From contig CBDHHF010000003.1 of assembly GCA_965263205.1 (NCBI GenBank), positions 124,001 through 188,000 of the forward strand: a DNA stretch of 64,000 bases, given 5' to 3'. The stretch comes from JBCCIM01 sp965263205 (GTDB taxonomy: Bacteria; Bacteroidota; Rhodothermia; Rhodothermales; JAHQVL01). Of the stretch, positions 26,327 to 35,908 are shown piece after piece. The position numbers and the translations under genes were made by a program. Under the pieces are notes generated by a model. It had not been told where the DNA came from. It made no database searches and saw nothing but the letters and a program-made list of their open reading frames with translations. Every line of letters begins with the position of its first letter. Within the stretch, counting starts at the first letter, position 1.

Positions 26327-27781
26327 TTAGTACTCAAACGCCTTCAGCACCTCCCGCGTCAGATCCCAGCGATTGAAGCCTTGCCGGCCAAAATCCAGGC
26401 CTCTTCTCACAATCACTAAATCGTGCGAGGGTACCACGACCACATATTGGCCGCGGTTGCCAGCTGTAGCGTAGGCATCAGCCGGGACATCCGTGCGGTC
26501 ATCGGGGACGAGCCACCATTGGCCGCCGTAGAACTTACCATCATCCATGGTTGAAGGCGCCGGTGTGCGCACAAAATCGATCCACTCCTCAGAAATCAGT
26601 TGCTCTCCATTCCAGGTGCCTCCGTTCAAATAGAGCAAACCAAAACGGGCGAGATCACGGGCATTGGTGTAAATCTGGCTGCTCATAATGAAATCTCCAA
26701 ACCGATCCACACCAGGAATGGTATTCCGCATGCCGATTTTGTCGAAGAGCGCTTTACGCGGGAATTCCAGGTAGTCCTGATCGCTGCCCAAAGCACGCTT
26801 CAAGGCATACAGACCCAGCAACGTGTCGTAATTTTCATAATCCCAATTGGAGCCCGGCGTACGAATCAGGGCCCGATTGCGCGCGCCACGGATGGAACTG
26901 GCGCCGGCCCAATATGACAATCCTGAGCCTGTCGCGTATTCAAGTCCGTTGTCAACCGGATACAAACCACTGGACATGTTCAACACGTGACGCAGCGTTA
27001 TGGCAGCACGAGGATCCGCCTCAACAGCATCAGCTTTGGGAAGCCAGTCGATCCCCAACGGCGCATCCAGCGACAGATCGCCATCGTCCACCAGCATCCC
27101 AATGAGCGTTACAGCAATACTCTTCGCGGTAGACCAGGTCCTGGTTTTTGTCAGGTAGTCTACGCCCGGTGCGTAGCGTTCATGGATGATATTGCCATTG
27201 TGCACAATCAGCAGACTGAGGGTAACTTGCTCCGTCGTCCCGTACGTTGACCGGTCAAAAGCCCACTCAGATGCCGCTTTCAAGGCATCTGGATTAATAC
27301 CTGCCGGCAGCGACGTTCTCGGCAACCGGTCACCGTTTGGCCATGGAATGGCACGAGGATCACCAGACAATGGTGGTAGCGTCATCTCGGGCAAGCCATC
27401 AATATCTTCAAAGGTTTGATCAGGTGCCATCATAATACACCCTAGACCTTCCCGGTATGCCGCGCGCATGGCAGGGCCGGCATCATTTACGCCGACACCA
27501 ACAGCTTTTAGCGCTTCATCTACCACATAGTCCTCTTTCACCTCAGGCCCATACCGTCCCCTGATATACGCCAACTCCTGATCAAACACTTGATCAACGG
27601 ACCGGTCGGAGACAAAGACGCCGTTGCACATCATTAAGGCCTGAACGCCCCGCCAGATCATGGTTTTGTTGTGCTGCCAATAATCAAACGTTTCGCGTTG
27701 CTGCGCATGCACATCTACGATCGGCACCAAAGGCACCACCAATAACAGGACAAGCAAAATGAGACGCTTCATTGATTTCAT
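26327..27781 (-). CDS. Exported serine hydrolase, beta-lactamase (S12) family
   Basis: 484 residues, signal peptide ending DVHAQ (about residue 27). A helical N-terminal region (to about 160) precedes the hydrolase domain. The motifs are TRTWSTAKSIAVTLIGMLVDDG (S-T-A-K nucleophile), NYDTLLGLYALKRAL as the Y-x-N-like motif, and ATAGNRGQYVVVVP at the C-terminus in place of K-T-G. Most family members are esterases or peptidases. The ATG overlaps the TGA of the upstream BNR gene (TGATG), indicating translational coupling. Confidence 0.85.
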   Translation of the reverse strand: MKSMKRLILLVLLLVVPLVPIVDVHAQQRETFDYWQHNKTMIWRGVQALMMCNGVFVSDRSVDQVFDQELAYIRGRYGPEVKEDYVVDEALKAVGVGVNDAGPAMRAAYREGLGCIMMAPDQTFEDIDGLPEMTLPPLSGDPRAIPWPNGDRLPRTSLPAGINPDALKAASEWAFDRSTYGTTEQVTLSLLIVHNGNIIHERYAPGVDYLTKTRTWSTAKSIAVTLIGMLVDDGDLSLDAPLGIDWLPKADAVEADPRAAITLRHVLNMSSGLYPVDNGLEYATGSGLSYWAGASSIRGARNRALIRTPGSNWDYENYDTLLGLYALKRALGSDQDYLEFPRKALFDKIGMRNTIPGVDRFGDFIMSSQIYTNARDLARFGLLYLNGGTWNGEQLISEEWIDFVRTPAPSTMDDGKFYGGQWWLVPDDRTDVPADAYATAGNRGQYVVVVPSHDLVIVRRGLDFGRQGFNRWDLTREVLKAFEY

Positions 27782-30700
27782 CAGTTTGATCCGTCGTTCA
27801 ACTGCAATGCTTCATGTTTTTTAAACAGCGAGACCTCAGCGTTTTGCACCGCTTCCTGGTACGCAGCCCAGTCGCCGGCAAAAAAGCTGTTCACTTCATT
27901 TAGGGCAGCAGTCATGGCTTCTTTCGATTGTACAAACGCAATGTCCGCGCTTTCGCCCGGTGCATCAAAACCCGAAGTGATGTACCCACGTGCAGTAAAG
28001 AGTTTAGACAGTACGGTGCCGGGATCGCGCCGTATGCCCTGCACCGTCTTGCCGGCCAACTGCTCACCCAATGCATCAAGTTGCTCACCAAGCGCTTTAC
28101 CTTGTTCTTTAAGTGCATCTACAGCCTCGCCATCCATGCCTTTCATCCGGCTCTCAACAGCCTTGATGCTCGCCCGGGCATCCTTGATTTGATCTACAGC
28201 TTGCACAAACACCTTAGCGTCTTGCTCCCAGTCGTTGTACATCATCTGCCGTGCTTCCAAATCAGCCAGACTTGCTTCAACGCGTGGATCCATTTTCACG
28301 TTGATGGTTGTCTCATCGCTGTATTCGCCATACGTGATACGCGCTGTGTATGTGCCGGGTAACACCGTAGCTCCAGCCGGCTCAGCTCTGTCTGCATCAT
28401 CTTCCTGACCACTAGAGAAGGGATTGAAGTTGAAGCGAATCCCTTTTTGTCGCATCTCCCAATAGACACGGTTGATGCCGGCTTTGGCAGGTCCTTTCAA
28501 CGTACGAATGACCTCGCCGGCTGCATTCAAGATCTCGATTTGCACCTGATCCGTTTTTTTCTCCTCTTTCTTTTCCATCCCTGCCTCAACCGAAGCACTT
28601 GGTCCCGTTTCATTAGCACTGCGCTCGGGATCAGCATCGGCCATTTGCTTTACGGCTTCAGGATTCACAGCATAGCTGATCATGGCGCCGCGCGGACGGT
28701 TTTCGCCGGCAAAAATTGCCTGTGCCGCGAAGCGCGTACCGAGTGCCTGCCGGTATACTGCCTGGTATGCATCGGGTGCATCAAAAACCGTAAGCGCCGC
28801 ATCTAACAGCGCTGCACCTTCCCGAGCCATGGCGCGCAGTGGACGAATATCATCCACAATCAATACCGATCGCCCAAACGTGCCCAGCACAAGATCATGC
28901 TCACGTGGATGCAACGCGAGGTCCATTACTGACGCCGTTGGCACACCATTCTTAAAGGCATGCCACGCTGCTCCTGCATCCAGACTGAAATACAGGCCAA
29001 ACTCTGTACCAAGGAATAACAAATTAGGCTCCTCAGGATCTTGAGCAAGCGAAAGCGTGAAGCCCCACACATCATCGGTCGTGGTCAGGCGTTCCCAGCG
29101 TTTGCCGTAGTCTTTTGTCCGGTAGAGATATGGCTCCCAATTGTTGCGACGGTGATCCTCTAACACAACATATGCCTCACCCGGTGCGTGCAATGAAGCC
29201 TGTACCTGCGTCACCCAGGATCCTTGCGCCAATCCTTGCATGGCAGCTGATGTATTTGTCCAGGTCTCTCCCCCATCGCGCGTCACCTGCACGTTGCCGT
29301 CGTCTGTCCCAACCCAGATCACACCTTCCTCAAGGGGGCTCGGATCGATTGCCGTAATTGTCGTGTAGTTTTCAGCGCCAGTCACATCATAGGTAAGTCC
29401 CCCACTCTCCAGCTGCTTTTGTTTTTCAGGATCGTTGGTTGTCAGATCAGGTGAAATAATCGTCCATGTGTCGCCCCGGTCTGTGCTTTTGTGCAGGTAC
29501 TGGCTGCCATAATAGATGGTATTACCGTCGCGAGGGTCTTGCTCAATAGCCGCATCCCAGTTAAACCGCAAAAACTCGCCCTCCGGATGGATAGGCTTGA
29601 CGTTTTTCTGGAAACCTGTCTTTAGCTCAAAGCGCCGCAGATTACCTCCCTGACTCATGGCATACCCCACATCGGGGTCATCCGGGTGGATCAGCACGTC
29701 GAAACCATCTCCGAAAGCGACTTCTTCCCAGTACGTATTACGAATGCCGCCGGCACGCCAAACCTGGCTCGGGCCACACCAAGACCCGTTGTCCTGCAAA
29801 CCACCGCACACCCGATACGGCACGCTATTGTCGACGCGAATGTGGTAAAACTGCGCCAGCGGGAGGTTCTCCGCAAACCGCCAGGTCTCACCCCGATCGC
29901 GCGAGATGTTGAATCCGCCATCGTTGCCGTTGTAAATCACGTTCGGATTGTTCGGGTCGATCCACCACGCGTGATGATCAGGATGCACATCATCTAAAAT
30001 CGACTCAAACGACTTCCCCCCATCATCGCTGACCTGTACACCTGAAGCGAGGTGGTAGACGCGGTTTTCGTTTGCCGGGTCGACAAACAAATCATTGTAA
30101 TAGAAGGGCCGGTTGCTCACGCGACGGGAGTTGTTGACCATCTTAAACGAAATACCACCGTCTTCCGAACGGTAGAGTGCATTTTTCTTTGCCTCCACAA
30201 GCGCATACACAATGGACGGATTGCTTGGTGCAATCGCCAGTCCTAGCCGGCCAAGGTCTCCTGCCGGCAGCCCATCTTTCGCTGTACGCCGTGCCCAGTT
30301 TTCGCCACCATCGTGGCTGATGTACAATCCGGACGTTTCGCCACCCGAAGTGAACGTCCATGGCCAGCGACGAAAGTGCCACATGGCTACCATGAGTTTT
30401 TCAGGGTTCGACGGGTCGATGACCATGTCGCCAACGCCCGTGCGTTCATCGAAGTACAGCATGTTGTCCCAACTTTCGCCACCATCCGTGGACTTATACA
30501 CGCCGCGATGCTCGCTGTCACCCCAGGCTGCGCCCTGCACGCCGGCATACACGATATCTGGATTATCTGGATGCACAAACACGCGGTGGATGTTGCGAGA
30601 TTCGTCGAGACCGAGATGGTGCCAGGTATGCCCGCCGTCGATGGTTTTATACATCCCATTGCCGGCATTTGCACTGTTACGCGGATTGCCCTCACCCGTA

Positions 30701-31026
30701 CCTACGTAGATGATGTCGGGGTTTTTCTGGTAGATGGCAATCGCGCCGATGGAGTGCGTTGGCTGGTCGTCGAAAATGGGGTCAAAGTCGATCCCGCCGT
30801 TGTCTGTTTTCCAAAGTCCGCCCGATGCAGTACCGATGTAGATGATGTCGGGATTATCGACGATGGCGTCGATGGCCGTCACGCGCCCGCTCATGCCGGC
30901 AGGCCCAATACTGCGTGCTTTGAGGTCGTTGAGTTTTTCGAGATCGAGCTGTGCTTGCGCGGGTAGCGCAAAGCAAAATAGAAACGCTAAAACTACGGGT
31001 ACACATTTCTTATTCGAACGATGCAT
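27781..31026 (-). CDS. Large exported BNR/VPS10-like beta-propeller protein
   Basis: 1081 residues with a signal peptide ending ALPAQAQ (about residue 26). From 40 to about 740 it is built of BNR/WD40-like repeats with the phrases IYIGTASGGLWKTDNGG, VYKSTDGGESWDN, LYISHDGGENWARR, ITRD/VTRDGGETWTN. The DGG-x-(T/S)-W signatures (Asp box) mark propeller blades. The C-terminal 250 residues include a PapD-like beta part (INRVYWEMRQKGI, GTYTARITYG) and a long coiled-coil helix. These proteins occur widely in Bacteroidota and are often called glycosyl hydrolase or sialidase-like without proof. It is the first gene of a two-gene operon with the serine hydrolase. Confidence 0.85.
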   Translation of the reverse strand: MHRSNKKCVPVVLAFLFCFALPAQAQLDLEKLNDLKARSIGPAGMSGRVTAIDAIVDNPDIIYIGTASGGLWKTDNGGIDFDPIFDDQPTHSIGAIAIYQKNPDIIYVGTGEGNPRNSANAGNGMYKTIDGGHTWHHLGLDESRNIHRVFVHPDNPDIVYAGVQGAAWGDSEHRGVYKSTDGGESWDNMLYFDERTGVGDMVIDPSNPEKLMVAMWHFRRWPWTFTSGGETSGLYISHDGGENWARRTAKDGLPAGDLGRLGLAIAPSNPSIVYALVEAKKNALYRSEDGGISFKMVNNSRRVSNRPFYYNDLFVDPANENRVYHLASGVQVSDDGGKSFESILDDVHPDHHAWWIDPNNPNVIYNGNDGGFNISRDRGETWRFAENLPLAQFYHIRVDNSVPYRVCGGLQDNGSWCGPSQVWRAGGIRNTYWEEVAFGDGFDVLIHPDDPDVGYAMSQGGNLRRFELKTGFQKNVKPIHPEGEFLRFNWDAAIEQDPRDGNTIYYGSQYLHKSTDRGDTWTIISPDLTTNDPEKQKQLESGGLTYDVTGAENYTTITAIDPSPLEEGVIWVGTDDGNVQVTRDGGETWTNTSAAMQGLAQGSWVTQVQASLHAPGEAYVVLEDHRRNNWEPYLYRTKDYGKRWERLTTTDDVWGFTLSLAQDPEEPNLLFLGTEFGLYFSLDAGAAWHAFKNGVPTASVMDLALHPREHDLVLGTFGRSVLIVDDIRPLRAMAREGAALLDAALTVFDAPDAYQAVYRQALGTRFAAQAIFAGENRPRGAMISYAVNPEAVKQMADADPERSANETGPSASVEAGMEKKEEKKTDQVQIEILNAAGEVIRTLKGPAKAGINRVYWEMRQKGIRFNFNPFSSGQEDDADRAEPAGATVLPGTYTARITYGEYSDETTINVKMDPRVEASLADLEARQMMYNDWEQDAKVFVQAVDQIKDARASIKAVESRMKGMDGEAVDALKEQGKALGEQLDALGEQLAGKTVQGIRRDPGTVLSKLFTARGYITSGFDAPGESADIAFVQSKEAMTAALNEVNSFFAGDWAAYQEAVQNAEVSLFKKHEALQLNDGSN

Positions 31027-31181
31027 AACGGGGGGCTTGTGTCTATGACAGGTAAGAACTGATGGTCTGCCAGTAAGCTACACAATCCCGATCAATCGCC
31101 AAAGTACAACGGAAATTTTTTGAATCCGATTAAGGCTGCTGTCTATAAATACGCAAACCTCGGCACGTTATTCAGTGCGTG

Positions 31182-31640
31182 CTACACATCTACTGTGTGT
31201 TCTGATTTACTAAAATGTGCGGTAAAACTCAGGATAATGGCTGAGGCGGAAACAAGCGTCATCACGGTGCCGGGCATGAAATTGACAAAGCCGCCCAGGT
31301 CCATAAATATAAAATAGCCTATATCGGCTAACCCGCCTGTGAGCGCAGCGAGGAAAATGGCAATCGTGTTCTTTTTCCAAATGTAGAAGGCGCAGACGAG
31401 CGTAACGAGCCCGATCCACAACAAATTAAACCCGTGCTGACCAAGAATAGCGCCGGCTGCTTCCGGATACGCCATTGCAAGCGTTGCTGGCTCCACTGCA
31501 TCAGCAATACCACCGATGGCTCCAGCGATATCACCATTCAAGATGAAATACATCGTAATGCCGCCGGCAAACATGTGTACAGCTCCCCAAATAAACCACA
31601 ATACTGCTGATATCTTAAGTAATAAACCGAGATTCTTCAT
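31182..31640 (-). CDS. Four-helix membrane protein
   Basis: 152 residues from the ATG at 31640 (a TTG at 31658 is possible). Hydrophobic spans are at about 7-30, 62-85, 88-110 and 120-145 with short polar loops (MAYPEAAGAI, WKKNTI). No family recognised with certainty. It ends 155 bp before the BNR gene start. Its 5' side faces the Crp/Fnr gene on the same strand. Confidence 0.6.
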   Translation of the reverse strand: MKNLGLLLKISAVLWFIWGAVHMFAGGITMYFILNGDIAGAIGGIADAVEPATLAMAYPEAAGAILGQHGFNLLWIGLVTLVCAFYIWKKNTIAIFLAALTGGLADIGYFIFMDLGGFVNFMPGTVMTLVSASAIILSFTAHFSKSEHTVDV

Positions 31641-31750
31641 GACTTCATTGCTCGACAAAATGCTATTAATCGAACAAAATTATGGGGCCCAATGCTGCAA
31701 TTCATTAATCTAGATTAAGAAATGAATCCACACTACAGCGCTACTTTTGA

Positions 31751-32290
31751 TCAGACCCCTTTTTGCATTGCTCTTGCATGCTCTCCCTTTACTTTGCTGA
31801 GTGCTTCGGGAGTAATACCAAGATATGAGGCAATCATCCGTTGCGGCACCCGTTGCACAATGTCTGGATAGGTCGCCACAAAGTGCTCATAGCGCTCCCA
31901 GGCCGATGCACTCATCAACATAATAATTCTATGCTGGAGCACGCGAAGGCGATTAATAAAGGGCTGTTGATCTACAACTCTAACATCTTTGGGCTTGTCT
32001 TCGACGAGTACAGTTGAGTCTTCTATCGCATCGATATAGAGTTCACAGGGTTCATCATGGTTACAGGCATCTCCTACAATCCAATGTTCAGGCCCAAAAA
32101 CGTAGATATGCTCTCGTCCATCTTGATCGATACTATAACTTCTGAGCAAACCAGATCTCACCGTATATACCTTGGTATCAAGATCTCCTTTTGCCTGCAG
32201 TAGCTGACCTTTTGCAAAGTGCTCAATTTTCAAAACGTTCACAAGTTGCTTGATACGAGAAAAAGAGCCATCTGAACCCATCAGATTCAT
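31751..32290 (-). CDS. Crp/Fnr-family transcriptional regulator
   Basis: 179 residues. The N-terminal cyclic-nucleotide-binding fold is visible as FAKGQLLQAKGDLDTKVYTVRSGLLRSYSIDQDGREHIYVFGPEHWI. The C-terminal helix-turn-helix is RVPQRMIASYLGITPEALSKVKGE, shorter than classical Crp, as is common in Bacteroidota members of this type. No Fnr-style cysteine cluster is seen; Cys residues are only in the ACNHDEPCEL loop. The likely effector is unknown. Regulates nothing identifiable here, though the nearby membrane protein could be a target. Confidence 0.87.
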   Translation of the reverse strand: MNLMGSDGSFSRIKQLVNVLKIEHFAKGQLLQAKGDLDTKVYTVRSGLLRSYSIDQDGREHIYVFGPEHWIVGDACNHDEPCELYIDAIEDSTVLVEDKPKDVRVVDQQPFINRLRVLQHRIIMLMSASAWERYEHFVATYPDIVQRVPQRMIASYLGITPEALSKVKGEHARAMQKGV

Positions 32291-32450
32291 GGTGACTGAG
32301 TACCGGATACATTATTATTTCCTGATCAAATACTCAACACCTGACCATTCAAGTATTGTAAAATCGCTCGCGTAGTTTCCAAATTTATTTCCGAATCCTG
32401 GCATTAATTGACGGATTGACGGTCCGTAGCTTTTTAGTACCACTCACCCC

Positions 32451-33899
32451 ATGCAACACATACCTCAACCCAACGCACTCGAACTAACCGGCCCCGCATA
32501 CGCACAACTGATGGAAGCCGTAATGGCGCACGTTGTGGATTTTGTTGGGCACATCGAAACACACCCCCTGGACCTGACACATGAAGCGAATCCGGAGCAA
32601 CTTCGCAACATGATTGAGCCGGCTCCTGAACAAGGTACCGGTGTGCATGGATTGCTCGACTTTCTCTTTAATCAAGCTGCCCCCAAAAGTCTAAATCCTA
32701 CTTCGCCCGGATTTATGGGTTATGTGCCGGGTGGCGGCTTGTTGCATGCCGGCCTGGCTGATGTGATTGCTAACACCCTCAATCGGTACGTAGGGGTGGC
32801 AGCCGTTGCGCCGGCGTTTGTGCAACTGGAAGCTAATGTCATCCGCTGGTTCGCTGAAATCGTGGGCTATCCACATACTGCACGCGGCTTCTTAAGCTCA
32901 GGCGGCTCAATGGCGACGCTCAGCGCACTCATCACAGCCCGTCACACCAGGCTTGGCGAAGACTTTCTAAAGGGTGTGATTTACGTGTCGGACCAGGCAC
33001 ACCATTGCATCAACAAAGCAGCGATGCTAGCCGGCTTCCCGAAGGCTAACATCCGCGTGCTACCATGCGATGATCATTTCCGACTTGATCCAAACGAGGT
33101 AAAACGTTCAATAGAAGCAGATCGGGCTGCCGGGTTAACGCCTTTCATGCTTGTTGGAAGCGCCGGCACCACAAACACCGGTGCGGTTGATCCATTGCCG
33201 GCATTGCACACTTTGGCAAAAGAAGAAGCGCTGTGGTTTCATGTGGATGCCGCTTACGGTGGCTTCTTCTGCATGACGGCGCGCGGCCGGCAAACGCTTA
33301 CCGGTATCGAATTTGCAGATTCCCTGGTACTGGATCCACATAAAACACTCTTCCTCCCCTACGGCACGGGCGCGCTTCTTGTACGCGATGGCAACCACCT
33401 GAAAGCCACCCACAGCTCCGTTGCTGATTACATGCCGCCTATGCAAGACGACGATGCCTTTGTCGATTTCTGCGAACTATCCCCGGAACTAACCCGGCCA
33501 TTTCGCGGGCTCCGGGTGTGGTTGCCCATCAAAATGCATGGCCTCTCGACTTTTCGTGCGTACCTGGATGAAAAGTTGGATCTGGCACAGTGGATTCAGA
33601 ATCAGATTGCGCAGCTTCCAGGCCTGGAAGTCATTGCGCCGGCCGAGCTTTCGATCCTGGGTTTCGCCGTTGCTTCTACGAGTGAGTCGCTTGCGAAACG
33701 AAATGCACGAACCCGGCAGGTATTGCAGTATATCAATCAAAAAAACCGAATCCACCTCACTCCGACTACGGTTAACGGCCTGTTTATCATCCGTATTGCG
33801 ATCAGTGTTTTCCGAACACACCAGGATCGGATGGCTATGCTGCTAGAGGACCTCAAAGAAGCCATTGCTGTTGTAGCACCCCATGAAGTGCGTCGTTAA
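32451..33899 (+). CDS. PLP-dependent group II decarboxylase (aromatic L-amino-acid type)
   Basis: 482 residues. Group II decarboxylase motifs: SPGFMGYVPGGGL near the N-terminus, GFLSSGGSMATLSAL (phosphate binding), WFHVDAAYGGFF with H264 and D266 (cofactor stacking and pyridine nitrogen contact), and the Schiff-base lysine K298 in DPHKTLFLPYGTG. The protein fits the aromatic-amino-acid decarboxylase (TDC/DDC) branch. Product could be tryptamine, tyramine or similar, but the substrate is not fixed by sequence. The neighbouring kptA gene is 40 bp downstream on the same strand. Confidence 0.9.
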   Translation: MQHIPQPNALELTGPAYAQLMEAVMAHVVDFVGHIETHPLDLTHEANPEQLRNMIEPAPEQGTGVHGLLDFLFNQAAPKSLNPTSPGFMGYVPGGGLLHAGLADVIANTLNRYVGVAAVAPAFVQLEANVIRWFAEIVGYPHTARGFLSSGGSMATLSALITARHTRLGEDFLKGVIYVSDQAHHCINKAAMLAGFPKANIRVLPCDDHFRLDPNEVKRSIEADRAAGLTPFMLVGSAGTTNTGAVDPLPALHTLAKEEALWFHVDAAYGGFFCMTARGRQTLTGIEFADSLVLDPHKTLFLPYGTGALLVRDGNHLKATHSSVADYMPPMQDDDAFVDFCELSPELTRPFRGLRVWLPIKMHGLSTFRAYLDEKLDLAQWIQNQIAQLPGLEVIAPAELSILGFAVASTSESLAKRNARTRQVLQYINQKNRIHLTPTTVNGLFIIRIAISVFRTHQDRMAMLLEDLKEAIAVVAPHEVRR

Positions 33900-33939
33900 C
33901 TAGATCTGTTTAGCCGACCAATAGGTTTTTGTTTGCACT

Positions 33940-34482
33940 ATGAAATCGCGACACATCGTAATCAGCAAATTTCTGAGCAGGGTGCTTCGGCACGATCCGA
34001 AAGCCATTGGTATCACACTCGATGAAGCCGGCTGGATTCAGGTCGACACCTTGCTACAGGCCATGACTGCAGCCGGCAAGCCGCTTTCGCGCGAAGTGCT
34101 TCAAGAAGTTGTCCGCACAAATGACAAACAGCGGTTCTCTTTCAGCGAAGACGGCACCAAGATCAGAGCAAACCAGGGACACTCGATCAAATCCATAAAC
34201 CTCGGCCTTTCTCCGGTTGCACCGCCAGAACTATTGTACCACGGTACGGTCGAAAAATTTCTGGCATCCATCAAACAGACAGGCCTCCAAAAAAGGAAGC
34301 GCCAACACGTTCATCTCTCATCAAATGTAGAAACCGCAACGCGTGTTGGTGCACGCCGCGGCGATCCGGTCATCCTGCAGATTCAATCCAGCCGTATGCA
34401 AACTGAAGGGTATACATTCTTTCTATCAGACAACGGGGTGTGGCTCACCGATCATGTACCGCCGGCCTTTATCGTTTTTTAG
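33940..34482 (+). CDS. kptA: RNA 2'-phosphotransferase (Tpt1/KptA)
   Basis: 180 residues, the usual length. The signatures are present in order: LSRVLRHDP (residues 12-20), the N-lobe GWIQVDTLLQAM, then RANQGHS (76-82), LYHGT, HVHLSSN and NGVWLTDHVPP. KptA transfers the internal 2'-phosphate at an RNA splice junction to NAD, giving ADP-ribose 1'',2''-cyclic phosphate. In bacteria it has no clear tRNA splicing role and is thought to act in RNA or DNA repair or phosphate removal. The start ATG at 33940 is the natural one. Confidence 0.93.
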   Translation: MKSRHIVISKFLSRVLRHDPKAIGITLDEAGWIQVDTLLQAMTAAGKPLSREVLQEVVRTNDKQRFSFSEDGTKIRANQGHSIKSINLGLSPVAPPELLYHGTVEKFLASIKQTGLQKRKRQHVHLSSNVETATRVGARRGDPVILQIQSSRMQTEGYTFFLSDNGVWLTDHVPPAFIVF

Positions 34483-34589
34483 TCTACGGCTGGTTTCTAT
34501 GATTGATCAAAGAACGATAAAGCGTTCGCCTGCTGGGGTGCGTATATTCATGCTTCTTTTCAGATGAATGACAAAGGCATGGGGTATGT

Positions 34590-35111
34590 ATGAGAGACTT
34601 TAAAACACGTGCGCCGCAGATTTGTGTATTGGGCAGCGCAGACGCTGGCTCGAAAGGCTATGAACTTGCCGGAGAGGCCGGCGCATTGATCGCGGGGCTT
34701 GGATTTACACTCGTGAGCGGCTGTGGTAGTGCAGCTACGCGGTATGCGGCAGAACGAGCACACGCAGTGGGCGGCACGGTGGTCAGCATTATCCCCAGCG
34801 ATGACATCAACACACCCGATTGGCCTTGCAGTATTCTGATCCCCTGTGGCATGGGTGATGCGCGCAATTTGATGATGGCGCTCGCCGGCGATGCCTGTCT
34901 GGTGATCGGCGGTCGTGCCGGCACCATATCGGAGGTGTGCCTCGCATGGCTGCACAAGCGCCCCCTGTTACCACTGACCGGCTGCGGCGGCTGGTCGGAT
35001 CAGCTTGAGCAAAACCCACCTGATGAACGCGCCAATTCGCCCATCCACCCATGGGATTCCACAGACACCCTTAAAGCACAATTTCAAGCGCTCGGTTTTC
35101 CTTTGCCTTAG
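34590..35111 (+). CDS. TIGR00725/LOG-like Rossmann protein
   Basis: 173 residues. N-terminal strand and glycine loop ICVLGSADAGSKGYELAGEAG, then FTLVSGCGSAATRYAAERAHAVGGTVVSIIP and NLMMALAGDACLVIGGRAGTISEVCLAW. This is the nucleotide-binding fold of TIGR00725 proteins, which include the molybdenum cofactor carrier-like and cytokinin LOG-like groups. The active-site PGGxGTxxE of LOG reads GGRAGTISE here. The role is therefore probably nucleotide binding rather than LOG activity. It follows kptA by about 107 bp. Confidence 0.8.
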   Translation: MRDFKTRAPQICVLGSADAGSKGYELAGEAGALIAGLGFTLVSGCGSAATRYAAERAHAVGGTVVSIIPSDDINTPDWPCSILIPCGMGDARNLMMALAGDACLVIGGRAGTISEVCLAWLHKRPLLPLTGCGGWSDQLEQNPPDERANSPIHPWDSTDTLKAQFQALGFPLP

Positions 35112-35198
35112 GCGTCCTGGCTGGTTTGCAGACTTACAGCCTGCAAGTTCTTCGGGTACACCAGGCACTTTGCTAGTGCGAGGAAGCTTGCTTGCCCA

Positions 35199-35275
35199 GA
35201 TCCTTCGCGGGACATAGGATGACGTGAGTGAAGCAGATCAACATTCAGCAATCAAAAATCCGCAATCAATCCCGT
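35199..35275. repeat. Inverted copy of the dispersed repeat with its A+T-rich link
   Basis: AGATCCTTCGCG... to GATGAC is an inverse-oriented copy of the CTGAGC...GCGAAGGATCT element. Beyond it, CAGCAATCAAAAATCCGCAA is the inverse of the link region GATTTTTTATTGCGGATTGC seen between units in the 25.3-25.9 kb array. So the full repeat unit is dispersed, not only its core. Confidence 0.65.
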
Positions 35276-35334
35276 TTTACCTATATTGGCTAACAAACCA
35301 GTATCATCTTTCCACGACTAGCAACAACCGAATT

Positions 35335-35884
35335 ATGCAGACAGATAGAAGAGGCTTTATCAAAGGATCCCTTGTGGCGGCTGTGGCTGCGCCACATTTG
35401 ATCCTGTCGGGATGCAGCAAAAAGGAAGTTGTTGATCGTGAACTGCAATTCAAAAACCTGGATGAAGGATTTGACGAAGCCTTTCGTTTATCCAACATTG
35501 AATCACTGGTTATCGATACTACTTTTTCGCTCCCCCAAACCCTGATCCATTGTGCGCAAAGTATTGAGTATTCGATGCAGGGTTTTCCGGAATCCAAGTC
35601 GGCACTTTTCCAAAAAAACAGTTGGAAGCGTGGCCTTCAACGTATTTAGTTGGCGTGGTCAAATGTCTCACGACATCACGGAGGCTATTCCGGGTGCCGA
35701 AGTGCTCAATCCAGCTGTAACCCTGGATGCAGCTCTGGCACGATTGCGCAATGCCATTGATGCATTCAGGGCATCAGATAGGGAATTCAAGCCGCATTTT
35801 GCTTATGGCGAGCTTTCCAAAGCTGAATACGAGCTTGCCCACGCGATGCATTTGGCAGACCATTTCTCCGCTATAAACGGGTAA
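35335..35884 (+). pseudogene. DUF1569 protein with Tat-type lipoprotein signal, one frameshift
   Basis: ATG 35335 starts a twin-arginine signal with a lipobox (QTDRRGFIKGSLVA...ILSG-C). The mature part reads FPESKSALFQ and then, in another frame, TVGSVAFNVFSWRGQMSH and FKPHFAYGELSKAEYELAHAMHLADHFS, the DUF1569 signature with its conserved histidines. The frames meet at the A7 run at 35612-35618, where one base more or less joins them. DUF1569 is a DinB-like fold. Damaged or mis-sequenced. Confidence 0.8.
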
Positions 35885-35908
35885 CTATACCTGGCACTTC
35901 TTCCAGAC

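Noticed and set aside
28682..30966. Several long plus-strand frames antisense to the BNR protein
   Set aside because: They are shadow frames created by the G+C-rich repeated coding sequence; none has protein-like features.
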